NCBI GenBank assembly: GCA_022578965.1
Contig: MU400533.1
Span: 365,194 to 429,193 of the forward strand
Direction: 5' to 3'
Length of the DNA: 64,000 nucleotides
DNA from: Xylaria sp. FL1777
Taxonomy: Eukaryota; Ascomycota; Sordariomycetes; Xylariales; Xylariaceae
Both the position numbers and the translations under genes were made by a program. Under the pieces are notes generated by a model. The model did no database searches, was not told where the DNA came from, and saw only the letters and a program-made list of their open reading frames with translations. This document shows, piece after piece, positions 1 to 12,013 of this stretch (positions are counted from its first letter, which is position 1; every line of letters starts with the position of its first letter).

Positions 1-1121
1 AACTAGTCCAGTAGCGGATAACAGTCCAAATACTCCCCAGGCTCCGACATCAATCTTTTTGCCTGGTGTTGCGGACTCTTCAACACCGGCACCAACCCCG
101 ACTAACAGCGGGAACAACCGTGGTAACGCCGATAACCGCCACGGTGGGAATGGAAATAATAATAATAATAACAATAACAACAAAGACCGTGGAGGAAGGC
201 TCAGTGCAACATCAGAACGGGTGCTAGTTGCTACAGGGTCGATCGGTAAGTTTTAACCAGCAGTTCTCATGTGACTATCCATTGCAGAAGCTTACGATCT
301 CCAAAGGTGTTTTCATCGTGCTCTGCTTCATTGTGTGGATAATATATCGGGCCATAAAGAAGTCCAAACAATCCGGTCGCAACAACAGCAACAGTTCCTG
401 GCTGGCCAGACTGATTCCTTGGCGCGGACAGCCGCAAATGAGCAATGCCCCGGCTTTAAATGGCTTCTATGAGCCGAAGGAGCCTTTACCCGCCTATGAC
501 GCGGGCAACAATAATTCAATGGAAGCATTCGGCTTCTATGATCAAAGGAAGCTATATCCCTTGGAAGCCGAAAACGTGGTGGCATATCCATCGGCAGCGG
601 CCCTTCAAAACGGGATGGCAATGAGGCAGACTGCAGACGGCCAACCGCTTCCAGCCATAGATCCTCGAAACCAATACCCACGGCTCATTGACCAGATGGT
701 CGACAGCAACGACGCCGACTCGACCCTGCGGTCGCGGATGCCCGATCCGTACTACAACCAGTCTGAATTTGCGCGGCAGCCATCCGACGCGTACAACCCG
801 GCGCAGCGGCAGGTGTACCGGGCGAGCGAGATATCGTCCCTGTCGTCCGGGTTCGGAGACGGCGACATAATAATGCCGCCGCCCAACATCGTGATAGCCA
901 AGACGCCGATACCTCGGGCGACGCTGAACGCAGACGCAGTCAACAGCAACAACAACGGCAACAACAACACTGCCTTTCGCCCGTTTTCCTGGATGAGCAG
1001 GGCCGGGACCGAACAGCAGAGGGACACGGTGTACACGACGACGAGCGACCGTCGGAGCCGGTTCCGCTCGGTAAATAGCTGGGTAGATCAGCAGAAGAGG
1101 CGATTGAGGAGGCCTAGCTGA
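1..1121 (+). CDS. single-pass membrane protein with Ser/Thr/Pro- and Asn-rich ectodomain (5' partial)
   Basis: The reading frame is open at the left window edge, so the 5' end is missing. I read exons 2-245 and 307-1121, 352 aa in the window. The intron 246-306 has a GTAAGT donor, a CTTAC branch-like site and an AAAG acceptor. Nearer AG dinucleotides do not restore the frame. The splice joins ATGSIG to VFIVLCFIVWIIY, giving one transmembrane segment followed by a basic KKSK stop-transfer. Before it lies a Pro/Thr-rich then Asn-rich stretch (Asn run encoded by an AAT/AAC microsatellite near 155-180). After it comes a hydrophilic cytoplasmic tail of about 260 residues, also Asn-rich. This is the usual layout of fungal wall-facing membrane proteins with a low-complexity stalk, sometimes involved in wall sensing. 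No enzymatic domain is visible, and I cannot assign a specific function. Confidence 0.7.
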
Positions 1122-1611
1122 TCGCCTAACCCAGCTACTCAGCGGCATCGGCTCGGGATGGTGTTGCCTTGTCTGTCCTGCGTTCAGTCAGGCTGTTTTG
1201 GGTTGAGAACACACAAGTTACATAGCATCAACACATACTACTTTCATTGAACGACAAGATCTTTTAATTCAAACCAGTGTCTTGTATATAGCTCGTGGTT
1301 ATTTAATTCCTTTCTCGTATTATATGGTAAATTCCATCGTCTACCCAATCCTGTTAACATGTGCCTTGAATAAAACGTTGGCAGCTTGAGAAAGACGAGG
1401 TAGAGCCGCAAACTTCAGATGCGACAAAAAAGTTATGTGACCTATAATATATCCGCCGTGTCTTCATTAGTATGACATCTAAAATGTCAAAGCTAGATTT
1501 ACCTTAAAATGTACCTGTTGAATACAACCTGTAAATCTATACTATATACCCTTAATTGGAGAGCCCTTATACCTATACTTGTAGTGAAATTAGCTTTGCA
1601 GCGTACACTTC
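1122..1611. other. convergent intergenic region
   Basis: This stretch lies between the stops of the membrane-protein gene (+) and the permease gene (-). It is AT-rich and holds the 3' untranslated regions of both. I see no gene in it. Confidence 0.6.
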
Positions 1612-3532
1612 TCATTCGACCTTCGGCACTCGTGCCAGTACAGTGATGGTGGTGCCGTCATCTAAGACGTCTTCTTTTTCCTCTAATCTATAACCGCCCA
1701 GTCGTGGTAAAATGACCGTCCAAACCAGCCAGTAGATAACGCCGAAGACGATACTGTAAGAGCAAGGCGTCAGTGAATCTTTTCTTCTTCTTTTTGTTTC
1801 CTGCAAGATGATAGGGAATTTCGGGGACCGGGATGTAATAAGGGCGAAAGGGGGAGGAGACGACAAAACTTACATGCCCACTCCCACAACAGCATACGTA
1901 GCGTACCACAACCCGTCAGGATTCGGGTTTGAAGGTGGGAAGAACGGCGCGGCTAACAACGCGACGCAGAGCAGAGCTCTAAATACGACAGCCGGCATCC
2001 AGGCTTTGAAAGGCCGCTTGAGATCCGGCCGCTTGTACCGCAGCCAGATAAGGCCGGCGGTGATAGCAAGGCCGTAGATCTGTCCCGGATACCCTTCTAC
2101 TTCTAAAATGAAGGAGTATACCTCGTTCGTAGGCGGGAGGGTGATGACGAGGACGGATGGTATATAGTGGACGATGAGCCCTCCTAGAGGTGCGCCAAAT
2201 GGCTTCGAAGACGAGAGATACCTCGAGAATGGAAGAAAGCCTGCCCTTGCGACTTCCTGATTAAGGCGTGCCTTGTGCGGATTTAGGTTAGTATGCCCAC
2301 TGATAAATACAACGATCAGGTCGAACTTACGAGGGCAAATGTGACTACCATGACATTACCAGCTGCTGAAAGCGCCACAGCCAGGGGAAGGATCCTTCTG
2401 CCCACATTGCGGCCGAATATGTTCTCGAAGAAAAGCGCGGCGATGAGCTGGCCGCTTTGCTTAATGTCCTCTACGGGCACCACGGCGAAATAAGCAAGGT
2501 TGGCCAACAAATAGAGGAAGCAAGCCGTGACAAGGGCCGACAATGAAACCGACTTCAGCGTCCTGACGGGGTCTTTAACCTCATTCAGGACATTGTTGAG
2601 GTTCGTGAGCCCAGCGTACGAGTAGAAGACCTTGAAGAGTGAGGTGGCGATCGTCCCGAAACTCCAGTCGCTGCCCTCCCACAAGCCGTCCCAACTGTCG
2701 AGTCCGAGTGGCGCCGTCGTCACATCCTCAGAGCCACCGTGCGACGGCCGAAAGGCAACAACATACAAGGCCGAGAGGACCATGAAAACGACTAGCCCGA
2801 CTTTGATCCAGCCCAGGAAGTTCTGTATCCGGATACCAGCCCGATACCATACCCCGTGTATCACAGTGATGACGGTCAGCAGGGCGACGGCGAGTCCCTT
2901 GCGCCACACGTCGGCGGGCTCGGCGTCGAACGCGAAGAAGACGTACTGGCTGAATATCACGCAATTACTAGCCGTGAAACCGAGCAAGACCGCCTGGGTA
3001 GCGACCAGTGTCGAAGCAAGGAAGCGCGGACGCGCTATATAAGAAACGCGAGAGTTAGAAAATCACAGTTTATACAATAGAAAGATGTAATTCAGTTCTT
3101 AAGAAGTTTTGGTAATAGTATAGGAGGAGCAAAGGCTTCGCTAAGACGGGAATTAAGAGGGACTCCGAGATGCGTACTGTAGGTGAACTCGAGGTAGACC
3201 TTTTCGCCCCCCGAGCGCGGCAGCATGCACCCATACTCGAGGCTAACGGCCAAGCCGGCGGCGACGATGATAGCGCCGACGACCCAGAGCGTCAATGATA
3301 AGCCCACGCTCCCGACCGACTTTAAGATGACGCCCGGCACGGCGAAGATTCCGCTCCCGATCACGCGGCTTATAGCGATGACATACGCGCTTTTCCAGTC
3401 TATGTTCCGTCCCAGCGTTGATTCTTCGGGTAGCACATCGTCTTCCAGGCGCCCGTGTTCCGGCTGGGGAGTTTGGCCATTCTCGTCTGGTCCTAGGAGA
3501 GGCCGCTCCTCAGCTCGTGAATCGTCGGCCAT
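1612..3532 (-). CDS. APC/LAT-type amino-acid permease, high-affinity methionine permease (Mup1)-like
   Basis: Four exons read on the minus strand: 3532-3178, 3034-2331, 2271-1874 and 1753-1612, giving 532 aa. Donors are GTACGC, GTAAGT and GTAAGT. The ATG at 3532 (MADDSRAEERPLL) is the first in-frame ATG. The hydrophilic N-terminus is followed by the family signature SRVIGSGIFAVPG and then MLPRSGGEKVYLEFTY; exon 2 starts TRPRFLAST and carries TASNCVIFSQY. About twelve hydrophobic segments follow, as expected for the amino acid-polyamine-organocation superfamily. The family imports methionine or other neutral amino acids across the plasma membrane by proton symport. The fit to fungal Mup1-like permeases is strong, but the substrate is inferred. 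The gene is divergent from the unknown gene at 5756, with a long 2.2 kb shared upstream region. Confidence 0.88.
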
Positions 3533-5755
3533 ATCTACAACGTCGTTTCGTAAGCGTGAACACAAGTCCGGGACATCCGCTTATAGCTCTGCTATGGGAT
3601 CGTGACTCCGTCCGAGGGTGTCTTCACGCGTATACTATCAGTCAACAACAGGTAACAAGAGAGCGTATTGAAAGCTCTCATTGAGGAAATCACGGCAAGA
3701 TGGAAATGTGAAGAGCTGAGATGTGAAGCCATCGGTCAACTTTCCAGCATGGAAAGCTGCTGGAGATGGATTGCGCCATGTGAGGTCAGAGGATCTGCTG
3801 ACAAAAGCGAATTAAACGTTGTCCCTTTGGGGGGGGCATCGATGTTGAAGTTTCATTTTTGGGGTGGTCGAGGGCGCGCACGCCATATGTCACTATGCTT
3901 GCATCAGCTGAGGAGGATAGAAACGTGGTTGGGGCCCGTCCGCGGAAGATCCCAGCCCCAACCCTTACTTATATATACCTTGTTAGCTCGAGTGGAATTC
4001 ATCCTGGCGAGGTCAATAAGAGATACGCTACTAGTTAGTGAAAGTATATATATCTCCATTGAGTGCCTCGATGATTAGGCTGAACTAGTCATTTGTTGTG
4101 CAGTAGATCGCTCCTGTTCGGAAACGGTTCGGCTTTCTTGCAAATCCCAAGATAGGAAAATCCAACATGTACTTGAATTAATCAAACTTAAGAGTCTAGT
4201 TGTGTATCTGATGCCCTCCACCGGCGAGATGGAAATATTGATGATATTCAAAAAGTAGAAATTGGAGCCTTGGTTAGGCGGCTGCTATAGCATACCATAC
4301 GAGAATCGGGCTATTTCAAAGCCTTCACCATGATAGGCTGAGTCCCGTCTTGTAGTTGATGGCAATGCAAGGTACTGAAAGGTTGATAAGTCAGACTACA
4401 CATAGTAAGATATCAAGTCTTTCTAGACACCGTTCAAAGAAAGAGTCTGTGCCCGTGTATTAGACATACGCCAACTTTCAAGCTCAAATCTAGATGTGCT
4501 CGGCCTGGGAAGACGCACGGTGTTACCACTTACACCTCCATCCTTAAAGCCACAATGACCTCTCGTGACAGCTTTGGGGTTACCATGATGACGGAGCACA
4601 GTCTCATCATACCTATACTAGATGCGGTATTTGAAACACGCGGAACCTTGGATACCGGAGTGAGTACTTGACAACGCTGTCGGGTACGGGTACGGCTACG
4701 GGTCCGTTGCTGTGGGATAGGTTCATAAGTTATGAGTGTTATTAGGTACGAGCGTAATAGACCTCATCATCATGATCCATTGCTTGCATCGCGTTGTTGA
4801 GATTCTACCGTAGTTTCAAGTGGCGCTGAAGCTGCATTTTCACGCATATAGGTTCCTTGTCTGTGCCTGGGAGCCGCGCATGCTATCGGTACTAGAAAGC
4901 ATTCCTGCAAATATACTGGAGAAATTGGTAAGGAGAGGTCGACATTCAGGTTGGTACCTACGCAAATAACGTACCTATACGTGCGTACTGTGTACCTAGG
5001 TAGGGAGCTGGCACAGCCTCAGTAGGCGCAGGCGCAGGCTTGCAATTAGGCACCTACATAACCGATTCTCTTACGAAGTACCTAGGTAGTCTCTTGCAGG
5101 GCTGCGTGGACGCCATATATATACGTACTGCGTAGATAATGATCCCTGGAGCAGTGCCTCTACTGCGTACGTACTGTATAAGTTATAATATCAATCACAC
5201 TCCACAATGTTCTAGCGGTACATATCCGTTTTGAAGAAAAATACCTACAGGTACCTATCATGGTTTCGGCGCGAGTTTATCCCGTCTATTTTGCTCTCTG
5301 TCAACTTTGTTGTCAAGGACAAAGGACCTACGCAAGAATCATTGTATACTATGCCTAGGTCATTAAGCACTGCGTAGAGTATGTAATTAGACTAAGTTAG
5401 GAATACCTTCGCCACGTTCCTCAGTGCGGGATCTACATTTTAGTGGACTGGTACCTCCTCCCTAGTGTACATGGGTATGCTATTTCGGGCTCACGATCCA
5501 TGCAGAGGGGCATGCATCTTCGTCATCCCGCCTCGACAGCGCTGCGTACTCTAACTACCATTTTATATTTTTACCTGTTGTACTTGTTGTACACCCGTCG
5601 CCATCACTTCTCTGCCTTTTATACGTTTCTATCCTCTAATTCCTCTCGGTCTTTAACGTCTTCATTCGCCATTGTGCTCGTTCTCGGCCAAGTAGCATTG
5701 CGATTTGCCAGGAAGGGAATGGGCATTGATCCCAGATATCCTATTTTCTCCCAAG
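3533..5755. other. divergent intergenic region, no gene seen
   Basis: This 2.2 kb region lies between the permease start and the start of the 5756 gene. It contains only short open frames with no coding character. Between about 4960 and 5260 it has many GTACCTA/TAGGTAC words of the kind repeated elsewhere in the window, and near 4680 a short tandem of GGTACG-like units. It presumably holds promoters for both flanking genes. Confidence 0.5.
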
Positions 5756-7147
5756 ATGCTCGACGAAAACCTACCAACATTTTACTTCAGACAGCCTTCT
5801 GACAATTCTCTCTCTACAAACCTATACTTTACTCAGAATGGATCAGAACCGAGTGCCGAATATATTTTACAGAAACTCGACCCAGCTCTCCCTCAGGCCA
5901 AGAACAAATATGCCATAGCACTGGGCGACGCCACCGCTCAGGGTGTCATCTTTGCCGAAGTCCTGATTGAGCCCGAGTTCCAACAGCCCAGTCTTTCGGC
6001 CGCCGAGATCCGCGCGCGCAACGGTGCTCCTGCAGCTCCAGCTCCAATAGTACCTGAGAGTTTTACAGTCCAGCTATACAACCCAGACCAGCAGGTCGTC
6101 GTCAGGGGGGAGAAGAGCATGTGGATGGGCAAAGAATCCTTCGAGTTCGAGATACCACAGCAAACGTTTCGCATGCCCTCGGCGTCACAGATTGACCGGC
6201 AACAAAACGACCCCGTCGCAAATAGCCTTACGCCCAAGATCATGTTCAAATGGAAGCGTGAGAGCAAATTCAGCAAAGATATGACCTGCTACATGACAGG
6301 TCGCTCTGTGGGTGGTAAGAAGAGCAAGGAACCTGACATAACTGTGGCACTATACAAGCACGGGAGGGAGACAGCCGTCACCATCTACGAGCCCAATCTA
6401 CAAAGGGTCGAAGTAGAAGACCGCAAAGGTCTTGAGATTGTTTTACTCCTAGGTGCCGAGGTCATTCGTGAGATATACCTGACAACTGGTCGAGACTCGT
6501 TCAATGTAGGGGGTGCACCGCCGAGTAAGCGCAAGAACTCTAGGCCCCTAGCCCACTCTCCAGGCTCTCCTAACCCCGATGTTTATACCATGACCTCGGC
6601 GGTTGGGACCAACGTAAACTCGCCCATCACACAACAGCCTACTCCACCACAAGACGGCGAGATGAGGCGACCATCGGCCGCAAACCCACAGGACGAGCGT
6701 GAAAGAGATAAAAGAGACAAGGCCGAGCAGAAGAGGATCAAGAAAATGCTAGAGGACGAGGAGAGAGAGCGAAGGGAGCGCGAAGCTGCAGTAGAGAAGG
6801 AAACCGAAAGATTAAGAAAAGAGTTTGGCATGGAAGGTCAAGACTATGGGCTGAGGCCCAATCTACCTCCGCGACAAAGTCCAAATACCACCAGTAATGT
6901 AGGTTCGAGTCGTCCTACGTTGCATCTACAGACCCCAGCTCCGCCACCGAGACCCTTAAGTGCCGGGCCAAGACCTGCTGGAGCTGGGCCTAGCAGTTGG
7001 TTCTCCCGTCCGGCTATGGGTCCCGGTATGACGCCTCCACCGCAGTTCTTCGGATCGCCTCCGCCACAATCTCAAACGAGACCCGGGTGGCGGAGACGTG
7101 GAAGCGGAGACGGCAAGATTCACAAGAAGAAGAGCACCTTTTTTTAG
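5756..7147 (+). CDS. conserved fungal protein of unknown function with C-terminal coiled coil and Pro-rich tail
   Basis: Intronless, 463 aa. I choose the ATG at 5756 (MLDENLPTFYFRQPS). The longer frame starts only at a TTG. Residues 1-260 form a globular, beta-rich region with TVQLYNPDQQVVVRGEK and, near its end, EPDITVALYKHGRE, VTIYEPNLQRVEVEDRKG and LEIVLLLGAEVIREIYL. That pattern vaguely recalls a tubby/LURP-one-like barrel, but this is a guess. Residues about 300-370 are highly charged (ERERDKRDKAEQKRIKKM) and probably coiled coil. The tail is Pro/Gly-rich and ends in the basic KIHKKKSTFF. I do not recognise a named family. No signal peptide or membrane segment is visible, so a cytosolic or membrane-peripheral location is likely. 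Confidence 0.8.
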   Translation: MLDENLPTFYFRQPSDNSLSTNLYFTQNGSEPSAEYILQKLDPALPQAKNKYAIALGDATAQGVIFAEVLIEPEFQQPSLSAAEIRARNGAPAAPAPIVPESFTVQLYNPDQQVVVRGEKSMWMGKESFEFEIPQQTFRMPSASQIDRQQNDPVANSLTPKIMFKWKRESKFSKDMTCYMTGRSVGGKKSKEPDITVALYKHGRETAVTIYEPNLQRVEVEDRKGLEIVLLLGAEVIREIYLTTGRDSFNVGGAPPSKRKNSRPLAHSPGSPNPDVYTMTSAVGTNVNSPITQQPTPPQDGEMRRPSAANPQDERERDKRDKAEQKRIKKMLEDEERERREREAAVEKETERLRKEFGMEGQDYGLRPNLPPRQSPNTTSNVGSSRPTLHLQTPAPPPRPLSAGPRPAGAGPSSWFSRPAMGPGMTPPPQFFGSPPPQSQTRPGWRRRGSGDGKIHKKKSTFF

Positions 7148-8073
7148 GAGAGCGAACAATATTTTAAGTATGTATAAACAGCAGCCCTCAGTAGAGCGGT
7201 ATAGTTCCCAGCGAGCTTGTTCTCTAGAAATGCAGGCACAAAACCTTTATGGTACATGATAGTTAGTTGATACCCATGATAAAATTGCTTCACCTTATCT
7301 CCTTCGGTTGCGTAGTAGCATTGTAAATTCCGGGCTTTTCAAAATCAGTGCAATTATAATATTCCCTGATCTTTACTGGTATTACTTCCAGTATTTAGTA
7401 TGTATTTAGTATGGAAGGCATGTTATATTTTCCATTTCATTCATCAGTCACATATCTACAGCATTCAGGCTTTAGTGGTACCTTCTTTCCTTCTTAATTA
7501 ATAATTTCCTTACGTTACTCATTCTACCCTTACACAAGTTGTTCAATCGCACCAGAATCACACATCACACTCGTTTTCACACCGTTATCCTAGGACAGTC
7601 ACTGCCATCTCCCGAGATCAAGCTCGGAATACAATAACTCGTCTCGTCTCCATATCCTTCGATCACAGTTATACCCTACCAGAGTTTCTTTCTGTTGTAT
7701 CATCCCTTTTCACCTTGAAGTCTTCTTCAGGTGTTAGACCAGGCACCTCTCACGGCAACATAGCCAGTATCATCATTGCCAAAAACCAAAGTAGTAACCG
7801 ACCCTAAGGTGTATGCACGAAGCTCTACTAACCCTCCTTCTAAAATTATTACAACGTCTCTCGTGATATCGAAAGGTGCCTCCTCTAAATTGCCATTTAG
7901 ACACTGTTACAATTATTAACTACTCAGCTTAACATACAACTAAATCCTACCTTCCCCCCCGGAATACAGAGCTCGGTTGTCCTAAATGCTTCAATATCTG
8001 CCAACCCCCTACCTAAGCAGCTCACCTTAGCGCCCTTATTTAACCTTCGCATGAACCAACATTTCGTGTCGAA
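7148..8073. other. intergenic region, no gene seen
   Basis: This stretch is AT- and pyrimidine-rich, with the 3' region of the 5756 gene and the promoter/leader of the BRCT-WGR gene in tandem orientation. No supported open frame is present. Confidence 0.5.
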
Positions 8074-9806
8074 ATGCCTTCCTTACTAAAAGATTGCGTC
8101 GTGTCAATCGCAGGCGATCTCGACGACCCTGCCTGGAAAGAGGAAAAGGTGAGGCAATGGGTCCAGTACTGGGGCGGTAAATTCTCTGACATTGTCGACA
8201 ACAATGTCACCCATCTTTTGTGCACTGAGCAAAACTTCAGAAAGAAGACCGGCCCTGTCAAGGCGGCGCTTAAAAACAAGGTCACTAAGGTAGTCGTGCG
8301 CGACTGGCTCGAGGACTCCAGTGAGTAATTTTATGTGTCACTGTCTTCCTTTCCTAGCCATTCCTAGGCGTAAAAGGAGTTATATTTCAAATAGAATCAT
8401 CACCATAAGCTATATGTGCTACCAGGCCCCTTAATGGCGGCGCATAGAGTTGTACCTTTCTAACCCTGGGTTTCACAGTTAACAGGAAGGTGCGCTTGAA
8501 GACACTAGATTACCAGCTTGATGAGAAAGAGAAAAAGGAGGTTTCCAAGAAGCGCAAGCTTGAAAAGATGAAAAAGTGTTCGAGCAATGCGAAGGATTAC
8601 ATCGATGAACGTAAGTCATAAGAGGCTGCTCCAATGTTGTGAGGAAATAACATGTGTTAACCAAGCAAAACGATAAGGATTCTGGCATGTCTACCGCGAT
8701 AGCACCTATTTCGAGTACCAGATTCAACTCACGCGGATCGACGAAGAGAGCGGCAACGTCCGCGACAAGCATGTATTGACCGTAAGTTACTACCCTTCTT
8801 CTACATTAGCAATGCCTACCTTCCCAGGTTACAATGAGTAACTAAGTCATTACCTATCCAGTTGTGGGAGAGCAACGCAAAACCATACAATTACGTATGC
8901 ACCACCCTGTTCACCAAGTCCAAGCATAAAGGGGTCGGACTTCGCCTTCATGACTCTCCTGTGGACTTGGATGCCGCCCTCGAGAAATTCAAATCCTTCT
9001 TCAAGAAGAAAGCAAATATCGCATGGGATAATCGCGTCGAGAAGATGGGTACCATGGGTCCGGAGTACTTCCAATATCAGCCACCTGTACGTATCTTTCT
9101 CGAAGTCTCGTTGATATTAGGTTACCGAATCTCTAATCTTGTATTATAGAGTGGAGGCAAACCAGTAGGTCTCATAACTAGACGCGGCACATCTATCCTT
9201 GGAGAAAAACCGCGTCACAACAATGACGCTGCTAAGGATGCCGACGCTCCTAAGATTCCTCGCAAGCGTCCCAGAGAGCATGATGTCACTGCTCATACCA
9301 CGATGGATACAGACGACACTGTGCGCTCTGCGAAGCAATCTCGACGTGAAAGAGTAGAAACCGCCCGTATGCCTGTTCAGCCCAAAGCTAGTTCTCCTAG
9401 GCAAGTTATTATCATTATCTCAGACTCGGAGTCTGAAGAGGGTGGCCGGAATGACCTCCAGAGCCATGTCCAAAATCCCAGCGACGAGCCCGTCCAAGAT
9501 GCTACCAGTGTGCATAGAACCCAGCGAGAGCCTGGCGACTTGGTAAACGGCGACATCTTGCAATCCGATCACAGATACGAACAGGAACCAGACTCATCAG
9601 AGATTCCATCCACCAACGCTGGGACCCGAGAAGACGACACTGAGAAAGCAGTAACCCCTTGCACGACATCTGTGCGTCATAAGGTTGCGCACCCCGAGGT
9701 TGAAGACGACTGCTACACATACAACGACAGTCGCAACGCGGAGGCTGACGCAGCCCACGGTATCTCGTCCAAGGATGCGAGATCCGCAGCTAAGAGTATA
9801 TTCTAG
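8074..9806 (+). CDS. BRCT-WGR domain nuclear protein (PARP-like without catalytic domain)
   Basis: Five exons: 8074-8320, 8479-8610, 8678-8781, 8862-9086 and 9150-9806, giving 454 aa. Donors are GTGAGT, GTAAGT, GTAAGT and GTACGT. Residues 4 to about 82 form an N-terminal BRCT domain (VVSIAGDLDD, WVQYWGGKFSDIVDNNVTHL). A basic linker follows, then a WGR domain at about 128-232 (FWHVYRDSTYFEYQIQL, SKHKGVGLRLHDS, AALEKFKSFFKKK). The C-terminal 220 residues are disordered, with NLS-like PRKRPREH and an acidic IIIISDSESEE motif resembling a SUMO-interaction motif. BRCT plus WGR is the N-terminal half of fungal poly(ADP-ribose) polymerases, but no ADP-ribosyltransferase domain follows before the stop. 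A chromatin or DNA-damage adaptor role is inferred. The gene converges on the SNARE gene. Confidence 0.88.
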
Positions 9807-10796
9807 TAGGAGAGGAGCCGCTGTGTGAGTCTCGTGAATGATAGTCATGCAGAGCTGATCGACCTCGCACGGCAGAATGTAGCGTACAACCTTACGCGAG
9901 TGAAAATGAGACTCAACGCTGATAACTCTGCGGACGACTACTGATTACATTGGCCGGCTATTCTACGGTAACTGTGGATTGCTACATTTCATTTTCGCTT
10001 TCGACTGCCTGACAATCTGCTTGCCTTGTCATAGGCTGGGCAAATGGATTTGGCTGAGGAGCAACCGTTAGGTTCATGGTGGGCGAGATAGATGGCGAAG
10101 CTAGGACGGAATGAAATCTGCGTGAGTTCGGATTTTCTCTTTTAATGACTCGCGGTCTGCTATGGTTGTCAGGTAAACGAGGACATGGTTGGACGAGATG
10201 CGAGCTATCTGGGGGGAATTTACTGATACGTATTAGGTATTTTATCTGACCATCTAACGCGAGGCGAGGCGATGCATTAGAAGTCGATATTCGAGTTTTT
10301 ACCATCATCTTCCTATATACCTATTATTCTTTTTTACACCCCCAGGCTAGATAGATATATAGGACATAGGCAGGTAACCTTCAGCGAAGATTTAATGAAT
10401 ATTTCATGCCTACTTCCACAAGAGTGCTCCAAGGGCTGATACCTACACTTACATTTAGTCAGTGTTGGGACTCAAGAAAGGAGGAAGGAAAAAAGCCAGA
10501 ATCACGGCAAGCCGTAGCTGCGTGATCACAGGAGGCCATTCTCTTGGACGGCCATTTCAACCGGAAGCAGCAGGCTATATGTAATCATACAATGTTGACG
10601 TACATTCATCTCGTCAAGTCGTAAGTCGTCTCGCCATTCTAACAAATTACATACTAACCGAATACATTTTTGTTGTCTGTGACCCTTGGTTTCGATTTTA
10701 GTTTCCTTGTGTGTTGTCATCACAGGATACTTCCAATGATTTGTCCCGTATTTGGGCCATTCTGCCATCATCTGTCCCAGTTTTGCTGTCTTCCGA
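9807..10796. other. convergent intergenic region
   Basis: About 1 kb lies between the stop of the BRCT-WGR gene and the stop of the SNARE gene. Short open frames here overlap no recognisable domain. I see nothing beyond 3' untranslated sequence. Confidence 0.5.
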
Positions 10797-12013
10797 TCAG
10801 AATCTGAGCTTCGGGAACACGAAGACCAACACCACTGCAAAAAAAGCAAGCCCCGCGATCCACGCATATAGCATCATACGACCCCACCAGCCCTTACCCT
10901 CGGTGAGGCGGCGTAGATTCCCCATGCGACCCGCGACGCCCTCGAGCCCTCGCTCGCTACGGTCAAGGCCCTTTCCTGCACCCTCCAGTACATCCTGGTC
11001 CTCGCGCAGCGCCGATGAGAAGGCGTGTGTAGATGCTTTCAGGGCCTTTGCCATCGAGACCATGGACTCGGTTAGCTTATCTTGCTCTGCACGGTGGTGG
11101 TCAAGTATTGCCTCCGCTGTCGCGGTTGTGGTGGCTGTGGTGGTAGACGAAGCTGCGGCAGCTCCGAGGAGTTGGGATCGTAGCGCGCTGGTTGTCGTTG
11201 CTGTGTCTGTGACGGCTGCTTGCTGGGTGGCAATTGCGCTTCCGCGGGGACGGAGTGTGGGTGACGTGGTTGTTCCTGTAGCTTGCGGGTCGGGAGGCTG
11301 TGATAGTGACTGTGGTTGTGTCGGCGAGGCAACCGTCATAGGTACTCTGGGCTGCAACGTTGGCTCAGTAGATGTCGGCCTGGGTTCTGCTCGCTTTGAT
11401 TCGGGTAAGACGGTCGATTCGCCCTCATCCTCGTCTTCACTCTCTCCATGTTGCACATCTTCCAACTCGTTACTGATGTGCTCGGCCGATCTTGAGTCGG
11501 AGCTCTGACTCGGGGTTGGAATGACATCTCCCAGCAAGTCCTCGCCCTCGTCGCTGTCGTCTTCGTCGCTGTCTATGCTGATGTCGTCGAGCTCGCGTAA
11601 TCTCTCGGTGAGCTGTTCGAACACATCCCGTTTCTGGTTCAGGTCGGCCTGCATCTCCATCCGCTTCGAGTGCACCTTGATAGCCAGTGCATCCTGCTCC
11701 AGCTTCGTGAGCAGAGTCCGGGCGTACTCGAGGTTCTGTGGCAGCGAAGCATGGTTAGAGGGCTAGCGTACATGCAACAAGCAGGCAGGCAAGCAAAGTA
11801 ACGAGGTTACGTCTCGACCTCACCAGGCGCGTTACTTACTATGCCGGCCTTGTTGCGCTCGTGCTCGCTCGTCCGCAGCCTCCGCTCGCGCTCGGCGTCG
11901 GCGTGCAGGATGCTCTGTTGCAAGCGGCTGAGCAGACGTGTGAGGTCTGATAGCGAGTCGTGATTGGACACGCTTCTCCGAGGCGTGACGGGTCCCTGCG
12001 TAAGACGCGCCAT
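10797..12013 (-). CDS. USE1: Use1-type SNARE of ER-directed retrograde transport
   Basis: Two exons on the minus strand: 12013-11840 and 11735-10797, giving 370 aa. The intron has a GTAAGT donor, a CTAAC branch site and a CACAG acceptor. The N-terminus (LTRLLSRLQQSILHADAERE, then NLEYARTLLTKLEQDALAI) is the conserved helical region of fungal Use1-like proteins. An acidic/Ser-rich then Pro/Thr/Ala-rich linker follows. The SNARE-like helix is near residues 260-330 (MVSMAKALKASTHAFSSALR, GRMGNLRRLTEGKGWW). The protein ends in a single C-terminal anchor (LYAWIAGLAFFAVVLVFVF) and a short basic tail, as in tail-anchored SNAREs. Use1 acts at the ER in fusion of Golgi-derived COPI vesicles. Family assignment is good. 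The central linker is longer and less conserved than the ends. Confidence 0.82.

Noticed and set aside
3668..4078. 136-codon open frame on + strand in the permease upstream region
   Set aside because: Composition is not protein-like and no splice partners extend it into a domain.
10797..11508. 265-codon + strand frame opposite the SNARE gene
   Set aside because: It is the antisense shadow of the Use1-type coding sequence, with a Ser/Val/Ala-rich translation.
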